The translations under genes were made by a program, and so were the position numbers. The notes below the pieces were generated by a model. The model saw nothing but the letters and a program-made list of their open reading frames with translations, was not told the origin of the DNA and did not search any database. 64,000 bases of DNA from Guyanagaster necrorhizus (lineage: Eukaryota; Basidiomycota; Agaricomycetes; Agaricales; Physalacriaceae), in assembly GCF_019112545.1 (NCBI RefSeq), contig NW_025064881.1:2268591-2332590 (forward strand). Direction: 5' to 3'. This document shows positions 1 to 11,400 of this stretch, in pieces (positions within the stretch are counted from its first letter, which is position 1; each line of letters begins with the position of its first letter).

Positions 1-1055
1 GCTTAATAAGTGGGGTGAGTGTATTGAGGGCGATGTGTAACTGGGATGATGTTCCACGAAGCCACGAAGGAGTGCGTGGAGTTGCATATTTTATATTTGG
101 CACCGGCGTCGGTTCGCTTTTTACCCCAGGATCACGAACCAGATTTATCACATCCTCTAAGTCCTCGACCGACGTGACTGCCCCTTCCTGTACACAGATA
201 TCATCTGCAATGGAGCGTACCACGATCTCCGAAAGGACCACAAGAGCTCTCGAAACGAGTTCTCCATTGGCCCAACTTTTATGCGTCGTGCCTAACGCCA
301 ATTTAGTGGCAGTACTAACAACTCCTGGGAGCACCGAGGGAAACAGACTGTCGGGAAAATATGCCGAGAGGAGAAGGTTTATCACGTCCAAACAAGTCTT
401 TTGTAGGGAGAGCGTTCGTGAATCTGTGTTTATGAGAAGTGAGTTCAACGTTTGCCCTAGAATTGGGACGAAAATTTCCGTGCGAGCATGCTTTTTGAAA
501 ACAGTAAGTCGTGGATCAGCGAAATTGGAGTGGATCTGCTCGTCGTCTTCATCCCGAACTCTCAGAAGGGTGAAGAGACATCTCGCCGCGGCCTCCTTCG
601 TCTCGTCGTCTCGTTCTTTTGCTTTCCCGTTCCCTTCCATTCCTCCTAATACTGCTCCCGACAACATGAAGATCTGCTGCCAAATGGATACCTCGCAGGA
701 CCACCACCAATCATCGCAGAGGATTTCTAACACCACGAATATCTTCTCCAGAATCTGGTCTGGAATAACGGTAGATGAATTACGTTGGAGGATTGTTGAG
801 ACGGGGAAGAATGCGTAGGAGATCAGTGATTCCGAAAGGACAAACTCAGAGGATTTGATGGTTCGCAATGCGCGGATCAGGTCATCCAAGAGTTTCGAAG
901 CCGTTGGGATAGACGTAGGGGTCAATGCAGCTGACCCGAGCAATGGGACACACACTGCCTTCAGCTAAAAAGAAACTCAGGAAATGTTAGCCTGGCAAGA
1001 AAGGACAACATACAGACTGGAATATCCGTTTCGACTGAGCTTCAGGATCACCCAT
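1..1055 (-). CDS. TTI1: TELO2-interacting protein 1 (TTI1), N-terminal part, cut by the window edge
   Basis: The minus strand stays open from the left edge to about 964 and then joins a short upstream exon across an intron at about 965-1013 (donor GTATGT, branch-like CTAAC, acceptor TTTTAG). The joined peptide begins MGDPEAQSKRIFQSLKAVC and continues VPLLGSAALTP, which fits the FxxLKPVCVPL opening of TTI1. Helical HEAT-type sequence follows. TTI1 works with TELO2 and TTI2 as a co-chaperone that stabilises PIKK kinases such as TOR, ATM and ATR. An upstream in-frame ATG at 1214 could add 53 residues; I prefer the ATG at 1055 because the conserved region starts just after it. The C-terminal two thirds lie outside the window. 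The long plus-strand ORF at 15-818 is only its shadow. Confidence 0.75.
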
Positions 1056-1442
1056 TATCCTCGACACTTGGTTCCCGTGACTAGTGCCTTTTATTCTTTG
1101 ACGCTGCGAGGACAACAACGGACGACGGACGATGGACGAAATGGTGCGGTTGCTAGGCGGGCCGGTACGGCAGACCGATTCTCCGAATTGGGCAGATTTG
1201 CTTCTTACCTCCATGTCTGCCGCTCTGACTCGATAAAAATGTTAAAGAACCAAAACACAGTCGATATCATTCCATCCTGATACACACTCTCTTGCCGTAT
1301 CACGTCCCTTCTCTGTTAGCTAGGATCCCCTTTGATACCCTGGACGTGCATCGCCAAAACTTTCTCCATCTCTTTCTATTTCACATACGCTACTCGACAT
1401 ACAGCTAAAAATTCATTTTAATCGCCTCTACCCGCCGTCTAA

Positions 1443-3751
1443 ATGACTTTCGATCCTCCAAGGCTATTGCTCATAGACTCCTACGATTCATTTACTTTCA
1501 AGTACGCCCGTCATTTGCCTTATGTGATCGCCATTTCACATCTTTCCGCTCTCAAGTCTAGCATCTTTATTTCGACGATCTATTCCAGGATGTTGCATCC
1601 ACATCCTGAAGAACGATAGACTTTCGATATCTGATTTGTTGCCCCATCTGAGGCACTTTTCAGCCATCGTCGTAGGGCCTGGGCCTGGTTCGCCGGACAA
1701 TACTGAGGACATTGGGCTCGTCAGGGATCTGTGGAACGTTTCCGAGCAGTATATGCTGCCTATATTTGGCGTTTGCCTCGGCCTCCAAAGCCTCGCACTC
1801 GCTGATGGTGCAGAGCTGCATCGCCTGCCAATCGTAAAACATGGTCAGATATCGCATGTCGTGCACACTGGCCATAGTTTGTTCGAAGGTGTGGGCCGTG
1901 TGGAAGCTGTGAGATATCACTCTTTGCATGTCACTTTGCTACCAGGCGGCTCTATAGAGCCTCTGGCATGGGCGGACGATGAGCCGGAGAACGGAAGAAT
2001 CGTCATGGCTATTGAGCACAGAACCTGGCCTTTTTGGGCAGTTCAATATCATCCGGAATCCGCTTGCACTGCCGGTGGTGGACCAGAGGTTGTCGCAAAC
2101 TTTTGGCGTTTAGCGCAACAATGGACTCATAAACATGGAAGGAAAACGAGTCCTTGGTGTGAGAGCGCCCGTCGTGTCTTCGGACCCTCTTGGCCCCACG
2201 CTTCCCCCCTACACCAATCGCTTCGCTATTCTTTCCCGCCCGCTTTGTCTGTGAATACCATTGTTGTCGATGCACCCACGATATCCGTGACGAACATCTG
2301 TGACATCCTTGGAGCAAACGACGAACAGCAGCCTTTCGTTCTCTTGGACTCTGCAGCTCGTCCAGGTCGATTTTCAATCATAGCCTCCATGCTGCCCACG
2401 AGCCTTCAGATTACTTACAACGTTGATGATCCCTTCGTTGGTTTGGCGCGCGGAACTGCAGTTACATACGAGAAACTTGGAGATCATAACATATGGTCAT
2501 GGCTTGCAAGTTTTATGTACACTCGAAAGGCAGGGGGTGGTAGACCTGAGATTCCTTTCTGGGGTGGACTGATAGGGCTTTTGAGCTATGAAGTTGGTGT
2601 TTGTTCCCTGGGAGTCGCTCCGCGATCTAGGAATGACCCCAACCGCAAACACCCTCATCCTGATGTCAACTTTGCTTTCATTGAAAGGAGCATCGTCGTG
2701 GACAACTTGACTGGAAAAATATATGTTCAGTCTATCATCCCCAACGACGACACTTGGCTGGTCGAAACATCAGTGTTAGTGCAAGAGCAACCGGATGCTG
2801 TCCACCAGGAATGCTTACCTTTACACGACCAGGAGACCGTTTCTCATGCCACGGTAATCCTCCCAGACAAGGATCGGTACATCTCCAATATCAAACAGGC
2901 TATGGATCATTTGTTCCGTGGCAACTCATACGAGCTCTGCCTCACTGCCCATACACGGATTCAAACGTCCTCGAAGTCTTCTTGGAACCGTTACAAAACA
3001 CTTCGCCGAACCAACCCTGCTCCCCATTCTGCCTTCCTACGTTTATCTCCAACAACCTTCCTATCGTCTTCCCCCGAACGTTTCCTATCCTTTTCTCGTC
3101 CGCCAGATGCCATCTACCAATTGAGGCCGATTAAGGGTACGATACGGAAAGGCCCTGACGTCGATCGTGCGTATGCGGAAAGAGCCCTCGCTGGGAGCCC
3201 TAAGGAGGTCGCAGAAAACCTGATGATCGTGGACCTCATCAGGCATGATCTTCACAGCGTGGTTGGCGAGGGTGTCACTGTGCAGCAGTTTTGCGCCGTA
3301 GAGGAATACGAAACTGTCTGGCAGCTTGTCAGCGTGATTGAAGGCCAATCGTCTTCAGAAAAATCAAGCGGGTGGGATGTTTTAAGGAGCAGTTTACCAC
3401 CTGGTAGGTCTTTTCGATATTTCCAGTGGTCTCACCTCTGATTTCTAGTTCAATTCGTCAGGTAGCATGACTGGGGCTCCGAAGAAGCGAAGTGTGGAGA
3501 TCTTGCAAGATCTCGAGGAATCAGACCGAAGTCTGTATTCTGGGGTATTCGGATACTGGTGTGTAGGAGGTGGCGGTGACTGGGCGGTGACGATACGAAG
3601 CGCATTCCGACATGATGATCCTAACGTTCAACCCGCTGACGAGAAATGGGTAGTCGGAGCTGGCGGTGCTATAACCGCTCTTTCCGATCCTGAGTCAGAG
3701 TGGGATGAGATGGTTATCAAACTTCAGAGTGTTTTGAGAACCTTTGATTGA
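1443..3751 (+). CDS. PAB1: para-aminobenzoate synthase (fused glutaminase and chorismate-binding subunits)
   Basis: This bifunctional enzyme converts chorismate and glutamine to 4-amino-4-deoxychorismate, the precursor of PABA and folate. Predicted exons are 1443-1501, 1557-3403 and 3462-3751. Residues 1-200 form a class I glutamine amidotransferase with LLLIDSYDSFTFNL, nucleophile Cys in FGVCLGLQSL and catalytic His in AVQYHPES. The second half is a chorismate-binding domain with LRPIKGTIRKG, IVDLIRHDL and, across intron 2, SLPPGSMTGAPKKRSVEIL. The GATase-first fusion and the PIKGT signature favour PABA synthase over anthranilate synthase, whose fungal GATase is fused to TrpC/TrpF. Intron 1 must use an AAG acceptor to restore the conserved NLASLFRRSIPG segment. 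PABA auxotrophy is a classical marker linked to the A mating locus in model mushrooms, consistent with the homeodomain genes further right. Confidence 0.93.
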
Positions 3752-3981
3752 AGATGGTGTTCATCTTCTGATACTTAATACTGAATACTGACTTTATTAT
3801 GAGCATCAGACTTACTTAATTACCGCTTATAGATGAGTGTTTGCATAGCACATTGTATCCATACTTTGAATTCAACTTCATGGATTGATCATCTAGGTTC
3901 TAGGCTCTGACGTTAAATAACAGGACTTGAGTTGAAATAGACATTGAAACCTTTGATCGGTTTACAACCATCAACGACACT

Positions 3982-4560
3982 ATGCTCTCGAATCTCAACG
4001 CGACATCTGCACGATTGAAAGCCCGCTGGAAGCTACCGCCAGATACATCAGATATCTCGTCATTTGGCGGCTCGGTATCATTGTCCAGCCCTCGATGTTC
4101 GGCAGCTGCACGTGGCGAGAAAGCATTCATAGCCTGTGGTAGCAGTAAACAATCAAGGAAAACTAGTGTTCACCTTACAGACGCCTGGACGACTCACTGC
4201 GAAATGACCGAATCGATTGTATCATCCAACCCACCACCGTACGTAAACATTCCGTTCATTCAAGTTGGTCGCCATTTTCTCATTCCTACCCTAGTTATGA
4301 CATGTCGGAGGACATCCCTGGAGTCGGGTTGGGGTCCTCGACGCCCAACCATGGTTCTGCTTCTTCGTCCCCAGGCCTCCTACCAAATCCTGCCCCAATT
4401 GTACCGAGTTGGTATTCACAAGCTTTTCACTGGGCCTCGATGTTCAGCTTCATTGACTGCGGTCCGGAATACCGCTATCATTCAAGGATTTGTCTTTTCA
4501 CTGGGTCTTTTCTATTACTCAACATATAATGCAATGCACCATTCTAGGTGCTGCATATAG
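3982..4560 (+). CDS. hypothetical Ser/Pro-rich small protein
   Basis: I do not recognise this gene. An ATG at 3982 opens a frame of 192 codons. A good intron (GTACGT donor after NPPP, CTAG acceptor, about 4240-4294) lies inside it and changes the downstream frame. Spliced, the protein continues YDMSEDIPGVGLGSSTPNHG, Ser/Pro-rich, and ends near 4529. Unspliced, it ends in a hydrophobic stretch TAIIQGFVFSLGLFYYS that could span a membrane. The N-terminal part (SARLKARWKLPP, then a Ser-rich segment) is common to both readings. It sits between PABA synthase and the convergent CDC40 gene. It may be a genuine small gene or part of an untranslated region; only transcripts can tell. Confidence 0.35.
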   Translation: MLSNLNATSARLKARWKLPPDTSDISSFGGSVSLSSPRCSAAARGEKAFIACGSSKQSRKTSVHLTDAWTTHCEMTESIVSSNPPPYVNIPFIQVGRHFLIPTLVMTCRRTSLESGWGPRRPTMVLLLRPQASYQILPQLYRVGIHKLFTGPRCSASLTAVRNTAIIQGFVFSLGLFYYSTYNAMHHSRCCI

Positions 4561-4769
4561 ACACACTTCAGGTGCAGTTGAGCCGAAGTTTGGAAAATCA
4601 TGTGCTAGAAGGCACTCTTAGGCTACCGGGCTCAACGAAGTAAGAGTACGTTAAATGAAATCGGACCTTACCTGTAGTAGCCCTCCTCTGCAACCACAAA
4701 ATTCAATACACAATACAAGCGACCCTGATTTCTGTAAAAATATATCGTCACGCATTACACAGTAATAGA

Positions 4770-6862
4770 TCAATATCGACAGGGTTCAATCCTATGATGC
4801 TACATGTCAGTAAACGTATACAAGGTTGCAAGATGATACCACACACCCAGAGCTTGATGTTGCCGTCCCAAGAACCCGTCAAAACCTTCGACTGTGTAAC
4901 TTTTTGTGAGCGCGCGGCTATAACAGTTAGACAATGGAAACGTACGGTCTCATGAGGAAGCCATTCATGGGTAATGACCACTTTGTTGTGGGCTTTCAAT
5001 CTTGACTTGATACGACCGGTCTTCCAATCCCAGAACACAACATTTCCTTCACCATCCCCACTGCTTATCCACTTTCCATCAGGAGAGAAACCCACTTGAC
5101 ACGCGTAACCTGCAACAGAATGTCCCGCGAAACGTTTTTTGCGGTTTTGCCGGAAGTTATCGGTGCTGTAGATGAGAATCTGGTTGTCGAGAGATTGTGC
5201 GGCGAAATATTTATCTGGACAAGTTTTAGCACAGGCTGAAAAAAAAAAAAGCACCATAACATACTTGAAGGATGAAGTGTAACGGCGGGCATGGAATGCA
5301 TATGCGGTTCAGCAATGTACTTAATCACCACTGGTATATCAAAGTCCCAGGCCCTGATAGTCTTGTCGTCCGAGGTCGTCACGAACCTCCGGTTCTCATC
5401 AACAAAAGTGATTGTATTCACTGGGCCCAGATGTTGATCGTACTCCTGGGTAATCTCCCCGGAGTTGATATCATACTGGAAGACATCAGTAACGTTGAAC
5501 CAACACAACACCAGCATACCTGGATGATTTTTTTGTCCGACATGCCTGCGAGGAATATGTTCTGCTTGTCTTCATCCGGGTGAAACTTGACGACATAGGG
5601 TATTTTGCCGTTGCTGAAGCGCTTTATGCACTGTCCGGTCTCCGTATCCCACAACTTCATCTGGCGGTCATAACTACAAGATAGAAAGCGTCGACCGTCA
5701 TTTGAGAACGAAACGTCCTTGACGTGCTTTGTATGGCCATGAAATGTCCGTAAACAATTTTGTGTTGTGTAGAGATCCCAAAGCTTTAGGCCAGTTAATG
5801 ACGATTACCTACACACAGATGGATTGCGCACTTTGATTTTTGTATCCATGGATCCGCTCAAGAACATATGGCCAGTTTGAGGGAAAAGACGGAGCACTGA
5901 AACGCCTTGATTGTGGCCGGTAAATGTGTGCACACATACCTTGGGAATGAAGCAATCCTGAGAGCCTGCCTCAGCTGTGAGTTGAGGCGCGTCTGCAAGA
6001 GGTGGCGACATGTATGTGCGGCCTTGGTAGTCCGTCATAGACTTGCCGTGGAAAACGGAATACTCTTGACCATGACCGCCCCGCTTGTTCTTGACCTTCT
6101 TAATTTTGGTCGGCTCTTCCTCCTCCTCCTTCTCCTCCTCCTCCCCCTCTTCCGGCTCTCCTTTACCATCCTCCGGAGCCTCAACACCAGCAAGGAATGT
6201 ACTCTCCGGTTCCTCGCCTTCCCAATCGGCCCAAGGCCCAACGTATGCCCCATCACCCTCCACGATCTCCAAATCACCCTTCTGCTTTCGCTTCCGCTTC
6301 AATTCATTCCTTTGGCTCTTGGATGTCCGTAGGGAATCAATGGTTGCAAAACCATTAGCTTGAGCTTTGTCTATTGAACCTAGGAGCGCGGGAGCGTTGG
6401 GATCTATAGAAGGGTTGGCAGAATAGCCCAGAATTGAGTGTGTTAGATGCTGAGAGCGAAAAGCATGTTCCGTCATTGACTGTTCCTCAACATGTCCCGC
6501 GAGAGCATTTTGGTTGATGAATCGGTTCCTATCGCCAAACGGATTGTCCGGACCTTGAATCGGTAAAGTCATGTCGTTGAACGGAATATTTACATTCATT
6601 TGCGTGTCTGTTGGTCGCGTGATAAGTGACGTCTGGTGTAGTGGATCCTAGGGTGAAATATTGAGATGATTGAACGATTACTGCTGAGCAAAAACGTTAC
6701 TTCTGACAAGACGTGAGGTGCGGCCTGGGTCACAAGTGACGTCCGAGGGGGCTCGCTTGTCCGCATTTTTTTCGCGGAAGGTATCGAAGAAAGACTAAAG
6801 ACATCTTTTGAGATGTCGATGTCGTCGTCCTCTCCGGAGGAATAGCCTTGGACCAGAGACAT
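4770..6862 (-). CDS. CDC40: pre-mRNA-processing factor 17, WD40 splicing factor
   Basis: PRP17/CDC40 acts at the second catalytic step of splicing as part of the spliceosome. The protein starts [14 protein letters not shown] and continues with NPFGDRNRF, characteristic of the Prp17 N-terminal region. An acidic Glu-rich tract (about residues 190-215) and a basic [14 protein letters not shown] follow, then [16 protein letters not shown]. The C-terminal half is a WD40 propeller: [75 protein letters not shown] and [13 protein letters not shown]. Several introns break it; one near 5784-5833 needs an AAG acceptor to restore KIKLWDLY. The last few codons are uncertain: a small terminal intron would end the protein at 4770, while read-through ends at 4748. 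The CDS converges on the preceding hypothetical gene. Confidence 0.9.
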
Positions 6863-7082
6863 GGTAGCAGGCAAGAGAAAGTGTGACCGTGATTGTAACG
6901 AGCGGTCCGTTCTTCTTCTTTCCCGTTGTCGCGCCACGCGCTCCTCTCCAACACTTCCTGATGCCGACCTACACTTGTACGATCCATACGACCTAGGAAC
7001 GTAGCCATTCGGCAGACCGCCAGGGTGAGTGCCATCGCCTGACCATAGTTCGCTACGAACTTAATCGTTCCACGGGTTCTCT

Positions 7083-7360
7083 AGCTATGTGACTGCCGGA
7101 ACACCAACGACAAATACTGTCTACTCATTCTCGCCCATTGGTGATAATGCGATGCTCTCAGTACCCTCACCTAACGCTCCAGACACAGGACCGAAATATC
7201 ATATCTCAGTTCGATCGAATTGCTTCATTCTATCTGTATTATATATCACCAGTACGTTTGTGTGTGTTCTCCCGAATGTCTGGACGGTGTTTGAACTTCA
7301 CGTAGCCATACGCTGAGGCGCGATGGTTGGCGATTTTGAGTATGTTTTAAATGTTGCACC
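7083..7360 (+). pseudogene. DUF6593-like fragment, copy 1, with in-frame stop
   Basis: After a possible acceptor (TCTCTAG) the frame reads YSFSPIGDNAMLSVPSPNAP and then TGPKYHISVRSNCF, parallel to the copy 0.7 kb downstream (TYNFAPTRSPLDPNSMLL, then RTPYHICVNMNCF). Removing an apparent intron (GTACGT donor at about 7253, TAG acceptor at about 7305) gives ITTIR, then TGA, then GAMVGDFE followed by GTATGT. Copy 2 has ITTIR-KSSSEG-EFVGDFE at this place. The TGA therefore seems to break an otherwise recognisable unit. No second half of the domain is visible before copy 2, and no ATG start is evident. DUF6593 proteins are numerous in agaricomycetes and have no known function. Assignment rests on pattern recall. 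Confidence 0.4.
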
Positions 7361-7828
7361 TCGATTACTTCTGCTAGAATGATTGTTAAAATAACCATCT
7401 CCTTTTTATAATATTTTGTTGCAACATCGTAACAGCATATACATCGTGTATTTTAGCTGTTGAATCGTAATTTATAAGTGGCCTTCTGCAGTCGCACTGC
7501 CTTTGGGGGTAGAGGCAGTGAGCCCTGACCGTGACATTGACAGTGCCACAACGCTTGACCCTAACCAGGCGTACGTTTCAATGATTCTGCCATCCCCCAT
7601 GTGCGCCCCATTTTCAAAGCTCTGATAAGCATGTTGTCTTACTGACACTCTCGTCGTATACCGTAGTAGTGAAACGTCCAAAGTAGGTTTCCAGATCGGC
7701 GTTCCTAAACCACTCCCGCGCCCGCCGATCCACCCCAACATTCAATATGGATCTACGTCTCCCGTCCCTCCAAAGTGGGTCATGCACAATTGTATTTATG
7801 AACTAATAATGACCTTTGCACCCCCAAA
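7361..7828. other. spacer between the two DUF6593-like units
   Basis: About 470 bp with no gene I can support. AT-rich stretches (near 7375-7450) precede a GC-richer part. Short open frames on both strands show no family motif. The missing second half of copy 1 is not visible here. Confidence 0.4.
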
Positions 7829-8616
7829 TCGGTATTAGTAGATACTTCATTACGCCACGCCCTACAGACACCATCACGTACAACTTCGCACCCACACGGT
7901 CACCTTTGGATCCAAATTCTATGCTGCTGTACCCACCACCGGACATCAGCGTCGACCAAGGGGCACGGACACCCTACCATATATGCGTTAATATGAATTG
8001 TTTCACGCCTTCCTCTCACATCACCACCATCAGAAAATCATCTTCTGAAGGTGAGTTTGTCGGGGATTTTGAGTCGGTGATTTTCCTTGCTTGTGGAAGA
8101 TTATCATCTCAAACACGACTTCTAGGATTGGTCCAAGTAATGCAAGGATATCGAACACCGTGTGTTTAAGAGGACATGAATGCTCGATAAATGAAGTACT
8201 ATCGTCTTCATCCCGGCTGTTTCATAGCGTGAGCAAATAGAGTACTTGTTATAAACAAGTATTCATGGTGACTTTTCTCCCAGAATTGGACATGGAAAAC
8301 TGTCGATGAACATGATGCACCCGTGACTCTTTACTGGGATGACAATAATGGCGGAAGTGCCATAACTGTAAGATGCCACCTCCCTTGCAAGAAACACATT
8401 GTTAAAGCCCGCGTACAGTGCTTTCGTTCTAAGGACAGGACATTGGCCAACCTCCTCGCAAAATTTACGCCACGCAATCAGATGCGAAAGCATGGGAGGC
8501 CGATTCAGTACCCAAAGCTTGAGGTGACTCCCGACGGGCATGATTGCTTCGAAGATATCCTCTTCTCCGCTTTGATTATCGAACGTATGCGAACTGACCC
8601 ACCTGGTAAGAGTTAG
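7829..8616 (+). CDS. DUF6593-like protein, copy 2 (5' end not located)
   Basis: Two coding blocks can be read. Block 1 (about 7829-8072) gives RYFITPRPTDTITYNF, then TPYHICVNMNCFTPSSHITT and SEGEFVGDFE. Block 2 (about 8281-8616) begins after a CTCCCAG acceptor with NWTWKTVDEHDAPVTLYWDD and ends with LEVTPDGHDCFEDILFSALI followed by IERMRTDP. The order TIR..GE.V.DFEW, a beta-rich middle and a terminal E-LR-D helix matches the DUF6593 layout known in agaricomycetes. The gap between blocks is about 210 bp, longer than neighbouring introns. Block 1 is closed upstream by TGA at 7810, so the start codon must lie in an unseen exon. It may be a functional gene with an unusual first exon or a decaying copy. 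Confidence 0.42.
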
Positions 8617-8827
8617 TTACGTGATACACGCATTAGACTTTCTTTTTATTTTCACTCATATCGCTGCTTTTCTGGTATCTGTCTCACTATGCCATATTAC
8701 ATTGTATTCTAGTACATCTGATGAAAATTTCACTTCTTTACGCATCTCAGGCCATGAGGGCTATATCTTTTAGCTCACTAAGAATATTAGGTGATCAGTG
8801 CCACGGAAAGACATAATACACAGATGC

Positions 8828-10141
8828 TTACTTCTGGACCTGCTGGCCAACTTTCATGGGTTCGTAAACTGTGTCTTCTCCATTGTCCTTCCCCAGACTG
8901 ATGTAAGCAGCCCGAATCGCTCTTGAGTGCTCTGCCAAAGTAGGAATGGGCTCCAGATCATAATCAGAAGAGAGATGCCAGAAGAAAGTAGATGAGATTC
9001 GAATCAAAGGTCGTGAGGGGTGTTCTCTTTTGCGCTGCTCGATGACCTCCAATACCCGTGTCAAGGTGATCGACAACATATAGTAGTTAAACAGAATGCA
9101 TACCGCGATAGTTTTATCATTAACGACGACTTCATGGTAACCCGCCTTGATTAGACCACCACTGATGTGCTCTAATTGCTTCCCAGCCTGAACAAGTAAG
9201 TAGTTTCCTTCTGGAATTTGGACTGCGATACGTCTGCCGGTATTCCGAGCCCATATATGTAAGCCAGGATATCTCGAACGACCGTGGATTGTCAAAAAGT
9301 TGAGATCAGTATGAAAACCAGCGAGAATGGTATTTTGCTCTCCGTATTTGACAAGATCCGAAGCGGTGGGCGCTAGAATATGTGGTCTTCCGGAGAGATC
9401 GGAACTCAGAAGGCAGACGGACGAAAATGCTCTTACCCGTATCTCCCTGCTTCGCGGAACGTCTCTGCACGTAGACCAAGTCCGATGGATGCCATGTCAG
9501 CTAGGTTCTCCACTCTATGGAGAATGCTAGTAAGTGGCTGGAAAACACGAGGCGGAAGTGAGAGCCTTACGCGCGTTTCATAGACATCCCCCACTTTTCC
9601 ATGGTTGGCAGCCAGCGTTCCTTGATATGTTCGGCCTGGGGGACAACATTAGGAGCATTGAGACAGGGAAACTGCGTCTGATACGGCGGCGGCGTAACTC
9701 CCATCTTCCAAAAGAAGCGACACTTTGGATCTGAATTATGAGCACTGATATCCACCGGTCTCTGTGAGCGCTCTAATCGTTCTATAACACGCAGGCAACT
9801 CGTATCCACTGCACATTTCGGTTTTTCCGTGAGCTCAAGGGTAACGCCGACTTGATAGCTGAGCTCGGGCCTCTCGTCCTTCTTGAGAATGTCTTCAGAT
9901 TGTGCAAAATAATCCTCTAACAGGTCGAGAAAGGTGATGTTGTCCTCCTCCGATACACGCGAGTCGCGTAGAAGCAGAGCACCATGGACAATCAGAGCAT
10001 TCGCTACCTGAATCAAAGAAATGAGAGAAGAACATCATGAAACCAATCCCTCTGGCTTACTTTCTTGCATTCTTCAACCACTACCTCCGTATCCCTAGAT
10101 TGGGAGAGAAAGAGGTCTAGATCTATTATAGGCAGGTCCAT
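8828..10141 (-). CDS. isopenicillin-N-synthase-like 2-oxoglutarate/Fe(II) dioxygenase
   Basis: A non-haem iron oxygenase of the IPNS/flavanone-3-hydroxylase type; the substrate is unknown. The first ATG (10141) gives MDLPIIDLDLFLSQSRD, the usual IDL opening. An N-terminal DIOX_N-like region follows with VANALIVHGALLLRDSRVSE. The jelly-roll core has the iron ligands His and Asp in AGFHTDLNFLTIHGRS and a third His probably in KAGYHEVVV. The 2-oxoglutarate-binding RxS is in RPLIRISSTFFWHL. Several introns are needed between about 9296-9570 and 10017-10065. The C-terminus ends KVGQQVQK. An upstream in-frame extension has no ATG. The gene is divergent from UBC12, with about 180 bp between the start codons. 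Confidence 0.82.
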
Positions 10142-10319
10142 CGAGGCGGGACAGCAAAGAAGGTATTTGTTTGGATCCAGGAGAGTGTTCCAGTGTGTTC
10201 CACGCGAAGCTAGTGGCTGTGTCAACTTGGATAACAAGGCCAATTCCAGGATCGACTCTCCGACCGACCACCACTACTCTGACTCACGCTACTACCTACA
10301 TCCACGCCGCCCTACCACG

Positions 10320-11144
10320 ATGATCAAGGTTTTATTTCGCTCTCTTCAGGATATGTGCCGCTGACTCATCTGTTAGATATGGAGTATGAAGAAGAACGAG
10401 GATGCAGCGGCCAAGAAAAAGCCTAAGGTCAGCGCTGCCCAAATACGAGTGCAGAAAGGTGCGTTCGTACACCTTGTGTATGGATTGGCTATTGATGACC
10501 ATTTCTCCCTTTTAGACTTGACAGAGCTCGACCTTCCCGCTACCATGCAAACAAATTTCCCTGATCCCGCTGATCTCCTCAATTTCATACTCACCATTAC
10601 CCCAGACGAAGGTATGTTCAACGTGTTCGCATAGCCGTGGTATTCTTGCATGAGGCGTTGATCATCGTGCATCCAGGCATGTACAAGGGTGGCGCTTTTG
10701 TATTCTCCTTCGCCATCAACTCTAATTATCCTCACGATCCACCAAAAGTGAAGTGTACTCAGACGGTAAGCTGTTCATTACCTTTCCTTCCAACTGAAAC
10801 GTTGGTTGATCCATGCCATCGCAGATATACCACCCTAACGTTGATCTCGAGGGCAATGTCTGTCTCAACATTCTTCGAGAGGATTGGAAGCCGGTTCTTA
10901 ACCTGAACTCGGTTATGGTTGGTCTGCAGTATCTTTTTTTGGAGCCGAACGCAGATGATCCTCTGAACAAGGGTATGCAAATACCCGCCTCTACTTATTC
11001 TTAATCTAATCCCTTTACTACTCTTCATCAGAGGCTGCGGTAGAGATGAGTAAAGCCCGAGACCAATTTTTGAGCAATGTCAAGTCATCGATGCGTGGTG
11101 CCAACATCAAGGGCGTACAATATGCCAACGTACTTGTGCGATAA
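10320..11144 (+). CDS. UBC12: NEDD8-conjugating enzyme E2 (UBC12)
   Basis: UBC12 accepts activated NEDD8/Rub1 and transfers it to cullins. The first coding exon is only nine bases (MIK, 10320-10328). It is spliced across about 48 nt to [20 protein letters not shown], recreating the MIK..W N-terminal docking tail specific to UBC12. The UBC fold follows: [36 protein letters not shown] and [10 protein letters not shown]. The catalytic Cys is in [19 protein letters not shown], then [18 protein letters not shown]. It ends [17 protein letters not shown]. Four or more short introns interrupt it. Length (about 180 aa) is normal for the family. The conserved LREDW context distinguishes it from other E2 enzymes. 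Confidence 0.95.
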
Positions 11145-11400
11145 TTGCTAATTATCCCCATCATGTATCACTTCAGTTCCTTTCTCACCTGTCTGTCACT
11201 CGCGTGTTTCTGCACATCTTAGTACATACATCTACTCCAGTCATTCCGCATCATTTTTCTGTGTTACCTTTGCATTTCCTAGGTGTGATCATTAGACACA
11301 AGGGCGTAGATATCTTTTCCGACCTTTTGGAACTGATTCATTGTGGCTAGCCTAGTAATACAGTACATTTATTCATGAATCGACATTGGGCTCAGCACGC

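Noticed and set aside
15..818. Long plus-strand ORF of 267 codons at the left edge
   Set aside because: The opposite strand encodes TTI1-like sequence with a good splice junction; this frame has no family motif.
1443..3751. Anthranilate synthase instead of PABA synthase
   Set aside because: The GATase is at the N-terminus of a chorismate-binding domain with PIKGT, and no TrpC/TrpF part is present, which is the PABA synthase layout.
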